DNA of 64,000 nucleotides from Symsagittifera roscoffensis (lineage: Eukaryota > Xenacoelomorpha > Acoela > Convolutidae). The stretch spans positions 16,600,572-16,664,571 of the forward strand of contig NC_087065.1 in NCBI RefSeq assembly GCF_963678635.1. Reading direction: 5' to 3'. Shown in pieces: positions 11,131 to 21,977 of this stretch. Position 1 is the stretch's first letter; each line of letters opens with the position of its first letter. Position numbers and translations under genes: made by a program. The notes below the pieces were generated by a model that had not been told where the DNA came from, ran no database searches, and was given only the letters and a program-made list of their open reading frames with translations.

Positions 11131-11929
11131 ACATCTATTTATTATTCTTCTCTTATTCGCTTCTCATTACAAATCTTTTCTTTATCATCGAGCCGTAACG
11201 ACTTTCAGGTTCCTTCCTACTTGGTCAAGAGGTAACGCACAAAAATTATGGTGAATTAGTTGACACCTCACAGACTTTTTTCAGCTCTAAGCAAATTTCA
11301 CTGTAGTTGCAAGTATAAGTTATGTTTATTGTAGTTTCAGGTGGAAAGTGAAACTTTGACGATTTTTTTTTATAAAACTTTTTTTTTCGGCTCAACTTGA
11401 ATTTTTGTTCTGCTGCTGAGTAATTTGGTTGAAATGTCATGCATCATTTTTTTGGCGTCTTAAATTTTTTTATGTTTCCTTTGTATCGCAAGTGACGCGA
11501 AACTCCGCTTCGCTTCTTTGTTTTACTTTGTTTTTGTCTTTTAGGAGCTTATTTTTTTGCTGTGTTCGTGCCTGTGTTTTCAAATACAAACTAGTAAGCC
11601 TTAAAGGTTCAGTCGTATAGCCAAAAAGTAATAGAACTCCCCCACGATAGAAGGGCCGAAAAATTGAAAAAGAATACCCAGCAATCAGAAATTAATTTTC
11701 AAAAATTAATTACTCGTGCGATAAGCAAGGGTGTAACAAACGGCTTCTAGATGTTTTCCCATAAAAAACTTTGTGAACACGATGACTCAAATTAGGGATT
11801 ATTTCCAAACCTGCATTTTTGTCAAGTGACAGAAAAATATGCACTTTGTGAATTCTAACTTTATGGTATATATGGAGTTATCACTTGTCTGATTGTTCAG
11901 CTCCTCTGTTAAGCTCCTCTGTGGTAAAC

Positions 11930-13020
11930 TCATCCGCGTAAGCGGCTACGCCAAACCTTTGTAAAGAAAAAGCGATGGCCGTTTTTTGAATCTTCGGCTT
12001 TTGTGTCAAAATCTACCCTCCCAAGTCTGAGATTTGAGTTGGTCAAAAGGAGAAAACAGGCTGTGAAAATGTCTCATGCTCTAGCGGTCACTCCCAAAGA
12101 ATTTCACCGAAAAATTTATAGCCCTCGGACTGTTTTTGAAATTTTTGACATTTCTTGAAAACAACCTTCAAAAGTCTCAAATTTTGGATTCAATTCAAAG
12201 AATGGGCTGTGAAAAAGTCCTCTGCATAGGCGACTGCGTTCAGTTTTTCTACACAACAAGTTATGATCCCCGTAAATCAGATTTTTGACTGTTATTTGAG
12301 TTTATGACATTCCTCGAAAATTACTTTCTCAAATGAGAGTTTGCGTTCAGCTTAAATAATGGGTTCTGCCAAGCTCTGCATAATCGACTACGCCCATTTT
12401 TTTACGCAAAAATTTATGGCCCCAAGAAAAGACTTGTCTTTTATAAGTATATGACTTTTCTCGTACATTACCTTCCGAAATCTGAGTTTTTTGATTTAAC
12501 CAAAATAACAGATTGTGTGAGTCTTTTCTGCATAGGCGGCTATGGTCAAATTTTTTCTTACAAAAAGCTATAATTCTTGGAAAAGTCCGCTTAGTAGGCT
12601 GGGTGCCTGCATAATTCTCTAGTCTTTTTTAAAATCTCGCCCTACTTTCTACAGCCTTCGAAAAAATGGGGGTATTAAATTGTTGTCTTAAATTGTTTCA
12701 AAAACTACCCTCCCAAATCTGAGGTTTTGAAATCATGGGTAGAACAGGTTGTGGGAAGCTCCCCTGAATAATCTGCTACGCCCGAGTTTTTTCACACACA
12801 AAAAAGCAATGGTCTTCAGAGAATTCAATTTTTCAATTTTTGAAATTTTTTTGAAACTTGACTTTTCTCGAAAACTACCCTCCTGAATCTGAGAATTCGG
12901 TTTCAATGGGTGGAAGGAATTATTTTGAAAGCCACTCGGTATAATTTTTTACGCCCAAATTTTTTACACTGTCAATTTTTTGACCGTTTTTTCTGCAAAA
13001 GCGGCGAATCCTGATTTTTG
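11930..13020 (+). repeat. Degenerate tandem repeat of roughly 150-170 bp
   Basis: A theme resembling ACTACCCTCCCAAATCTGAG recurs at about 12011, 12163, 12318, 12460, 12702 and 12872. Each time it is associated with GGCTGTG, a CTGCATAGGCG-like block and TTTTACACAAAAA. Copies are well diverged, so this looks like an old satellite fragment. No coding potential. Confidence 0.5.
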
Positions 13021-13522
13021 ATAGGATTGCCGTTTACTTGAGAAAATTCGGTTTCAAAAGTTTTCTCTCTTCTTTTTTATTTTAGTAGATAAACAATTAG
13101 GGTTTGAAATTTTGAAACGTCCAGTTTTGAAATTTTGAAATTGCTCATTGCTTCCCGCGTCAGTGTAACATTTTGAATAATTATTAAAAAGGGTATTCCA
13201 GCACTAGCTGCACTCCTAGTTTTTTTTGATTCTGTTGTATTGCAATTTCTGCCCCACTTCGCCTCTGTCTAGATTTATATACAAAAACTAAAGTCCGGCC
13301 ATCGCCGCAAAGCAGCAACACTTGCTAATTGCGGTCATCAGCTACTTCAAACTGAGAGTTGTTAAAAACGTTGTAGTTTTGATATCTACAAAACTACTCA
13401 CGAAGTTTCACAATATATCTGTGTGAAATTTTATTTTTCATGTTTCGATACTCTCTGGATTCGTTCTGAAACTCAATATGGCAAAAATTTGTCAAAATGA
13501 TTGTTGACGTTCCAAAATAAAA

Positions 13523-14234
13523 CACGACAGCTCGTATCATGTCGAAGCCTTAAATTTTCCGACTGCCTTTAAAACTCGATGGACTGGGGTTTGCTTTTAA
13601 AAAAAGATGTTCAAAAAAAATTGAAAATATTAATTTTTTTTTAACTTTCTGAAAAACCATCCCCTCCCTTGCAATGTTAAGTACCAAGTGATACTTTTTG
13701 CAGCTGTTTTTCTTTTTCCTTCCACCTACGAATTTATACAAGTAATTTTTTGTTGACATTTTCTGATTGCTACAAAATTTGACACGCGGACTAGTTAGGC
13801 CATGACAAACATATGTGGTCCTCATGTTTAGCCTTTTAAAAATTTTTGTTACACCTGAAAGTTGATGCATAAGTGAGATAGGGTGGAAAATGCCCATTTC
13901 GCATATAGCAAAGCAAAAAAATAGACCTAATAAGATACCTCATTTCAGTCTGGAACGATCTCTAAAACATTTAATATCTCAGCAAAAACGTTAATAGCAC
14001 AAAGTATTGCGCGTTACTTGTCCCAAATTGCCAAACTGGCAGTTTTTAAACCACTGTAATTTTTCGAAAAAAAATCACAGAGAAAATATCACTGAAAATG
14101 GGAGCTTAAGACAACAACACCTTTGGGCTGCTATGACAAATGCCGTCATAAACTCTTAAAATTTTGAAACTTGTCAGGAGATAAAAAACTACCACGAGCA
14201 CAAATACTTCGTCATTTTTGTCGAAAGTCGGAAC
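13523..14234 (-). mobile_element. Helentron-like element with an internal insertion
   Basis: On the minus strand it starts GTTCCGACTTTCG and ends GATACGAGCTGTCGTG against TTTT. At 712 bases it is about 185 longer than the usual member. The extra length lies around 13690-13890, probably a later insertion. The 3' hairpin has decayed. Confidence 0.5.
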
Positions 14235-14552
14235 AGTAAAACGTGACAGTATCAACCAAACTCGAAGAAAGTGTGATAGCCCAACCAAAAAGTTGCGTGA
14301 CAGCGCAAACCAAAAGCGTGACACTATCAACCAAACTCCAAGAAACGTGACAGCCCAAACCAAGAAAACGTGACAGCCCAAGCAATTAATTTTCTTACGT
14401 ACGAGTTTCTGGTCATTTCCATATTTGACTTTACTCCAGTTTTGACAATCTATTTGTATTGTCGTATGCTATCATTTTTTGCATGCTGAACAAATGAACT
14501 AAGAAAAACAAATTTAGTTTCGATATCCTAGGTTGTAAAATCCACTCTTTAA

Positions 14553-15240
14553 GCACCCGGGTCGAGGTGCTCACTTTACATCTTATGTTTCGACTTTCAG
14601 TGCTCGACCGAAAAAGAATAGTCGAGCTCAAATTCGAAACATTCCTCGAGCACAGTCGAAACATCCCTTGAGCAAGGTCGAGCATGTCGAAACATACCTC
14701 AAGCGCGGTCCAAACATACCTCGAGCTCGGTCGAGCGCGCTCGAAATCTACCTCGAGCACGATCCAAAAATGTCAATTTTCTTCTGATAACTCGCAGTCA
14801 AAACTAAAAATTTCTTCCGAATGTCAACATATTTCTTAACCTTTTTGAGTGAAAACCCAAACCAGTATTCCAAAAAATGAAGAAAAAAAACAGCTTAAAG
14901 ATAGTTCATCTCTACACTCCATCTAAACTGTAAATAACTGTAATCATTTCATTCTGATAAAAAGGCATCATAAGATGTTACCTAAAAAACTTAAATTATA
15001 ACGTTTAAACTTAGATAACTCCTGTTGTTTCAACAGATCCAAATTCGGTCGAGCACGGTCAAAACATATCTTGTTTGGATTGATCATGGTCAAGCACATT
15101 TGTTTCGGTCGATCACGGTCAAAACATACCGAATTTCGGTCAAGCTCGGTCGAAACATACCGCATTTTAGTCGAGACGATCGAAGCATACCGATTTTTGG
15201 TCGAGGCGGTCGAAACATAAAGTGAGCACCTGATCCGTGC
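14553..15240. mobile_element. Inverted-repeat element rich in GGTCGA repeats
   Basis: The ends are inverted: GCACCCGGGTCGAGGTGCTC at the left and the complement of GAGCACCTGATCCGTGC at the right, each followed inward by CACTTTA and ATGTTTCGAC. The interior holds irregular repeats of about 22 bases around CTCGAGCACGGTCGAAACAT in opposite orientations on the two sides. No target duplication and no gene were found. Confidence 0.5.
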
Positions 15241-16210
15241 ATTATAACTTAAGTATGAATATTAAATATGTTCAAAATAGTTGTGTTGGGGTAAGAATTG
15301 GATAACAGATAATTGAAATTAATTAACTGTTTATTCAATACGATTGGAAAACAACAGCATATTTTTTAAGACATCTGTTTTAATTTTACGAGAGTGGGAA
15401 CTGGAAAAACAAACAGCTAAAGTTTAAAGAGTGCTGATTCCGTACGATTCCAAAACAAGAGCCAATTTAAAAAATTCTATGTTTCAATTTAACGAGAGTG
15501 GAAACTAGAAAAGCACAAATAAAAGTTCAAAGAGTGTTCAAGTTTGACGATTAGCTCATAAAGAAAAGTACCATACAAGCTGCTGACGTCATCGCGGAGA
15601 ACCGCTGTTGTGGCCCTGCCTAAGAACTACATGCAAGTTTTGGTTATTTTTTCTGGGCTGAAAAATTCCCTTACCCACAAGCACCGATCACAGATCATGT
15701 TGGGCCTCGAACATCCGACTTTGCGATTGAGAAAACAAAAGACGTGACTATTCGAAAAGAAAAGACGGCATTTTTTATTATTCTTTTTATTATTAAGACG
15801 GCATTTTTATTATTTTTATTATTCCAAGATTCTTATGTGGAACTAATTCGTGATGAAAAACTTTTATAAAAAAACTTCAGATGTAAAAAAAAAACGAGAA
15901 AAAACTCTGATTTAAGAACTTCAAAATCAAGACTAGGAGTGGCCTCACTAAATTGGAATGGAAAAACTATGAGTCGTGTAACATTCCTAAAAGATATTTT
16001 GCAAAGATGTTAAAATCCAAACCGGGATTCAAAAGCCTATTGACCTTTTGTAATATTTGTATAAATCGTCGATCGCTTGCTGACTGACATGAAAGCATTT
16101 TGTAAAATTTCTTATCTTTCTTGAAACACATAAGATTATTTTTTAATGTGCTGTTACCCGGGTATTAACATTAAGTCTGAAAACTGACCATTCTTTTTTC
16201 GTTTACTGAG

Positions 16211-16230
16211 ATAGAGAGAGAGAGAGAGAC
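16211..16230. repeat. GA microsatellite
   Basis: GATAGAGAGAGAGAGAGAGA: a short dinucleotide run. Confidence 0.8.
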
Positions 16231-16377
16231 AGATGTAGCTCCAACACAAAGAGTCGTGTACAACGTCCTTGTTAGACAAATCAGTCCTAGAAGAAGTACT
16301 CCTTTCGGCATTCTTTCGATATACAAAAAAAAAATATTTGAATTCAACCTTGGAAAAAACAGCCGCGCTTTTTTTTA

Positions 16378-17192
16378 GGTAATACACCATTTAGTTTCAA
16401 GAAGAATCACCCTACGAAAAAAGTTTTTTTTTGGGAAAACCTGACCAATATATGGCCAATTGGTGCCAATGAGTCAAAGATTTAATTCAACAACTTGTTC
16501 ACACGTTTTTTTTTGCGGTTTCAGGAAATTTCACTACATTTTGTGCTGAACAAGATGCTATTGTGTTGAATTAAAACAACCGGATTGAATGAACCAAAAT
16601 TGAGCTTTCAAAATGGTTATTCTCAATTTCAGTAGTATCGTTATGACGTGGACAAAACTTGGTTAGATTCTTACCAGTTTTTTGTGGTGCAGTTTTTTTT
16701 GCTAAAATTACACCCTCGAAACGGGTCAATTCATTTTGTTCAAAATTGAGAAAGTTCAAAGGCTAAATTGTTTTTATTCTTATATCAAGTCTTTTGTCCT
16801 CTTCAATTTTCAACAAAATGAATTGACCTGTTTTATTGACCCGGGTATAATTTGGGTCCCAACACTTGCAAAAAATGCACCATAAAAAAGCTGGTGAAAT
16901 TCCAAGCAATATTTGTTGGCATCCTTTTTTGGCCAAATACTACTGAAATTGAGAAAAAAGAGTTTGAAAATTCAGTTTTACTTCATGTCATCCGGTTGTT
17001 TTAACTCAACACTATAGTACCTTGTTCAGCACAAAGTGCAGTGAAAGTTCATAAAACCGCAAAAAAAGTGTTGAAAACTTTTTGAATTAAACCTTTGAAT
17101 CATTGGCACAAATTGGCTGTATCTGCTCAGGTTAACACAAAAAAAGTTTTTTTTGTAGGGTGATTCATCGTGAAACTAAATGGTGTATTACT
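16378..17192. mobile_element. Foldback (MITE-like) element with long inverted repeats
   Basis: The left half (16378 to about 16750) and the right half (about 16800 to 17192) are inverted copies of each other over nearly the whole element, with a loop of roughly 50 bases. Termini are GGTAATACACCATTTAG on the left and, inverted, AGTAATACACCATTTAG on the right. TA lies directly outside both ends, as for Tc1/mariner-type insertions. No transposase frame is present. Confidence 0.6.
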
Positions 17193-17336
17193 TATTACAT
17201 CTATCTGAAAACCCTGTAGTCCCCAGATAAAAAAAAATAGACGACTCTTTTCCATTATACACTCAGACCTGATGAGTTTTGTCGCACGTTTCTATTCTCC
17301 CATTCTTCTCCCACATTTGAATCGCATTGTTGAAAA

Positions 17337-17590
17337 AAGATATCCGATTGCTGTGCAATTTGCACAGAGTTCCGACCACATTCATAAAAACCTAAAAAAG
17401 AAAATGTTTATAGATTTTTCAAATTAGTGTAGCTCCTTGTGCGTGATTGGATGAGAAAACTATACAAACGCGTAGAAAAATTGTAATCAGGCATATTGGA
17501 AACAGTTGTCTTCAAAAATTTCTATTTGTTTTTTGCACAAAAGTTTTTTAAAAGGTTTTCGACAAGTTTTTTTTTGTCTAGGAAATGCTA
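17337..17590 (-). mobile_element. Fragment of a related Helentron-like subfamily, 3' end
   Basis: CTGTGCAATTTGCACAG, a perfect palindrome, is followed two bases later by GTTCCGAC. On the minus strand this gives GTCGGAAC plus hairpin, the same order as in the main family. The outer end and the other terminus are unclear. Confidence 0.4.
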
Positions 17591-17829
17591 ACTGAAGTTT
17601 TCAAAGTTAGTTTTTGTTAGCAAAACAACTTATCTCAGCCTAAATGACCAACCTTACTCAATTTAACAAGTATTATTTAATCGATTTAGTCGATCGAAAT
17701 TAGTGAGGGTACCTGATGGGTATTAGTGAGGGCAATTTAGTTTTGTAATTAAAATTCTGACACAATCCGTTTGTATTGGTTTCAGTAAGTGACTTAGCAA
17801 ACAACTGAAACCCATGAACAATCAGAGCT

Positions 17830-18160
17830 GATTTTTGAATTTTCGATTCCATCTGTTGACACGATAGTCACCATCTGTTGACATGATTTACAAAACGCCG
17901 CAATACTATAAATGCATGCGGAGTAGAAACAAAACAAAAACGCTCCTCTGGTATTTGTTCAGTTTTCATTTAGAGGCCACCGATGCAACTAAAACAGATT
18001 TTTGAATTTTCGATTCCATCTGTTAACATGATAGCCACCATGTGTTGACATGAATTGCAAAACGCGGAAATATGCTAAATGCATGCGGAGTAGAAACAAA
18101 ACAAAAACGCTCCTCGGGTATTTGTTCAGTTTTCATTTAGAGGCCACCAATGCAAACCGA
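17830..18160 (+). repeat. Direct tandem duplication, period 167
   Basis: Two copies (from 17830 and from 17997) share GATTTTTGAATTTTCGATTC, AATGCATGCGGAGTAGAAAC and TTTAGAGGCCACC with a few substitutions. No function seen. Confidence 0.7.
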
Positions 18161-18224
18161 AAAACCATGTTAACTTTTGCGAGCAGAAGAACCAATTCGT
18201 CCGCTTATGCCTAAAATTGGTAAA

Positions 18225-18668
18225 CAAGACTGATTGCCCTGAATGTTCAGACTTCAGACAGTTTTTGGGAAAAAATTTTTTGAAAAATTATAATTTTGAA
18301 CAAAATCAAAGATCATATGTGAAAATTTGAGTCATACGAAATTAATACGACTTCTTAGCTAGCCTCAATTCAGTTTGGAACGAATTTGTTGCGCCAGATA
18401 ATTCGCAAAGCATAAATAATTTGCTGCGCGATTTCAGCATTATAAATAAAATCTCCAGAGCATGGCCAAATAGGCGTTTTTCAAACTACCAGAACTTTGA
18501 ATAAAATGAACGGAAGTAAGAATGTTTTTTAGATTTGATTTCAAGGAGTCGACGTCTGATGGGATTTGAAATTTCTTTTGTTAGAAACTATTATTTCGGT
18601 TGCCGAAAAATGACTGAATAAAAAACCACTCCAAGCATAAAAATTCCGTTTTCTTCAAAATTCAGAAC
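18225..18668 (-). mobile_element. Decayed Helentron-like element
   Basis: On the minus strand it ends CAGTCTTG against TT. Further in it has GTCTGAAC with ATTCAGGGC but only half the hairpin. The start is GTTCTGAATTTTGAAG. About 444 bases, well diverged from the other members. Confidence 0.45.
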
Positions 18669-21144
18669 AAAAATCGCGATTGCAAAAGCACACATAATTT
18701 TTTCCTTTCCTTGAGCAGAACGTCTCTTTCGGAAAAGGAGTAATACCAGAAGTTGAAAAAAAAACCACAGCGCTATACACTGTTATCATCAGATACCATG
18801 TTAAAAAAATGAGAACAAAACGAAATTTATAATTACAGATGCGTTGCAGCGCTTAATAGTAATTCAAACATAGTCACAACGGTTTTTTAGAAGAAGTTTT
18901 TTCAGCAGGTTTCTTCTAGCTCCGTTAGCCTAGATACCATTGCAAAGCGTATTAGAGCTTGAAGTCATCCTTTTGTATATAATACTAGCTTAACCTTCGT
19001 CTAGGGTTAGCTGGTACAAACTTATAGTCCACTTTTAATGGCAAAAACACAATATCATGATTAAGAAGATAATGATAGTCGTTATTGGTTCAGTGGCTAT
19101 GTTCACAGGATATTAAAGTGCTAGTTTTTTGATAACAAAAATTCACATAAAATTGTTTTCAAAAACACAAACAGAGCAACTTACACGAGCTATCTGGTTG
19201 TTGAGAAAAATGTGCTCTAAGAGTTTTGATACTTTTCAATCAAGAATTTTTGTAGAGCTTTTGTATGGTTTTTTGTAAAGCATTGCTGATGTGGGTTTTA
19301 ATTTGCGTTTAAGTAAGCTGAAGCCCCTCATGATCTTGTTCATTGGTTACTGCCGCATGGTCTCAATTGGGTGTCCTCTGTACAAAAAAAACTCCATCAA
19401 GTTCTACAGGCTACTATTTGCTTTCAAAAATCACCGTTTTGGTTTTCAAACAAGCCTATAGTATATAGTTAATCAGGCATAAAATTGATAACCGGCCACA
19501 ATCTGATCCACGAAACAAAAACTTGAATGTTCTCAAAACTGAAGATAGTTCCTCTTCTGTAACTGTCCGTACCCCGTTAGATTAGTATCAACTTGATTCA
19601 AGTGTAGTTAAGTGACAATCAACGTACTCACCACAAAAAATCTTAATCTATTCAAGTCGAATGCGCTTGCAACACAAGATGGCCCCGTTCTACGCTGGCG
19701 ATTGACCGCAAAAACTTCTTGGATTATAGAAGCCATTGATGTCTTGATCTAATTCATTTATTAAATGCTGTGAGCAGAAAATTGAGTTTTATCTACCAAA
19801 AATTACTTTTCTGATCAAAAATGCTAAAAATAAAAAAAAATGATTTGAAAAAATTTTTCTCTTGAGGATCAAAACGCTCTTAAATTTTATAATGATTTTT
19901 AAAAAGGCTAAAGAGATAGGGTACCAAAACAAAGTTTTCATGTGATTGAAATCTGTAATCAGTCCCGTTGTAACCCGAGCGAGCCGGAAAAGTCCGTCGT
20001 GTTTTTTGAAAAAAAGGTCAAAATTTCTCAGTCGATACAAGCTTTTTAAAGCCAGTCGACACTATTAAATACCCATCAAACATCATTGCCGTTTTTCCTC
20101 TTTTTTCGTGTATTTAGTAAGCAATTCATAGCATCTAGGCAATTCAGAGTTGTTGGCATGTTTTCCGTGATCCAAAAAATTGATTTGTTTCGAAACTGAA
20201 TGGAGTTACTTTTTGATTTAAAACTTCCCTCATAAAAACAATTTTTGCATTCGCTGCTCTCGTACATGATGTTTGTATCCTATACATAAGCTGAGCAACT
20301 ACATTTTGAAATTTGTAAGTTTGATCATCCTTATGAAAATGTATCCAAAATTTGCAAATAAGCCTTCAGTATCTTCTCCGATTTTTTGTTCCAGGAAGAA
20401 ACAACTGATTTTGGGCTGTAATAAACCATTTCGGGCTGTAGTTTTAATCATAAATTTTAGGAAAAATACATTCTAGGAAATACGGTTTTACTGGGCATGC
20501 TTTGAGACATTTTATTGATCAATAAGTAGAACTTGTTTCTGTCGGTTTCTAGGTTATGGGTAGAAAAGACTACCCGAGAAAACAAAATAATAAAATCAAT
20601 TTTTTTCTATATAGAGAATGGTTTAAAGGTGCGAATAAAGAGGCTTTACGTTTAATAAGTGCTCACCGGTAGAAGTTCCATTGCATTGGATCGAAGAATT
20701 TAACTACTTTTCTTGTTCTCCGCTTAATGAGACACCTGAAAACGGGCCATGTTGGCTTAATGGTGTTCTCCCAAACGATTCTAATTTGTTCTTATAAATT
20801 TTCATAAATAACTTTGTAACTAGATATCGTTTGGAAACAATTTATTATAATATTATTATAATAATAAATCCGGTTCCAACTTAGGTTTGGATGCTTCCAA
20901 TTGATATCTGGTGCAGCACTTTTTGTGAAATTTTTTCAATAAAGAATTAAAAGTTTTGTGTCGACTGTTGATTTTTAGGTCTTTCATTTTTAGGTCTAAG
21001 GAAAAAGATTACTAACATGCTAATGCCGCATGCTTACATATTAGAAAAAGTGACGTTTTGGGTCTTGTATTAAAAAATTTTTAATAAAAGACCTAAGACG
21101 CCTCTGCCAACATATTAGAAAAAACTCTTTAGATCTTCTATTAG
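18669..21144. other. Gene-free stretch
   Basis: AT-rich, with frames of up to 83 codons that have skewed Lys/Phe/Asn composition and no splice context. Nothing else recognised. Confidence 0.5.
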
Positions 21145-21330
21145 AAAAAAAATTTCAACAAAAACTGCATAATTTCCAGTGTTATTTTGCTGCTTAATTC
21201 TAGTGAATATTGGCATCCAACGTGCCGTCAGAAATTTTTTTTCTGACGGCGTGTTAGATGCCGATTTTCACTAGATTTGAAAGGAAAGAGAGCACAGGAA
21301 AAATATGCAATTTTTGTTGAAGTTTTTTTT
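21145..21330. repeat. Long hairpin / small MITE-like inverted repeat
   Basis: The arms meet at an A/T loop near 21236. The inner arms (21199-21233 and 21241-21275) match through GGCATC, CGCCGTCAGAAA-type and CTAGTGAA segments. The outer arms match through TTCAACAAAAACTGCAT. It lies about 430 bases before the claudin-like start codon, so a regulatory role is possible but not shown. Confidence 0.6.
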
Positions 21331-21760
21331 AAAAATGACCAAAACTATACGGATATTTAAACACAAATATATGCATTCGATGGTCGCATATTAATTATTT
21401 TTAACTTCTAAGCATTCACGTTGACGTAAGCTGGTTCATTTGAAAACTTAAATTACGTCAAATCTCATGATACGTTGATAGTTTACTCAGCAAAAAAACT
21501 GTTCGAACACAATAATGTAACTATGAATTGTAAGCATTGTTGTCAGCAAAACAAAATCAAATTCTTCACAAAATACTGAATGTAATCAATGCTGTATTTT
21601 GAATAGCTTTTGCCAAACAAATTTGCTTGTTAACATCGTCATTTTAGAATCGGTTAATTTTTTGAGCTTTTTTCTCTCAAGTTATCACTTTTTCACTCTA
21701 CTAAAACAGGCTATTGAAACTTTTATTTAAATTCTACTTCGATTAAGAGATAAAAAAGAC

Positions 21761-21977
21761 ATGGCTGTTAAAATACTAGTGGACGTGTGGCTTTTGATTG
21801 CTCTGGCAATCCACGTGTGTACAATAGTGTTTGCTGTGGCTTCGGTAGCCGGACCCTACTGGATGGATGGACCAGTGGCTCATTTCGGCCTGTGGAACTA
21901 CTGCTACGAGTACGTGTCGGCTACGCACTCGGACAAGTGCTACCAGATCACAGACGTGGATGGGTTCGATGTCGACG
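21761..21977 (+). CDS. Claudin-like exon 1
   Basis: Encodes the first membrane helix and most of the first extracellular loop, with the GLW-x2-C and second Cys. The donor is GACG|GTGAGT, phase 1. The ATG is preceded by AAAAAAGAC. Confidence 0.8.

Larger units (their letters stand above)
10174..11929. other. Gene-free stretch after the CCDC142-like gene
   Basis: AT-rich, with no exon-like frame of good composition on either strand. Apart from the SINE-like sequence at 10963-11130, no recognisable structure was seen. Confidence 0.5.
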
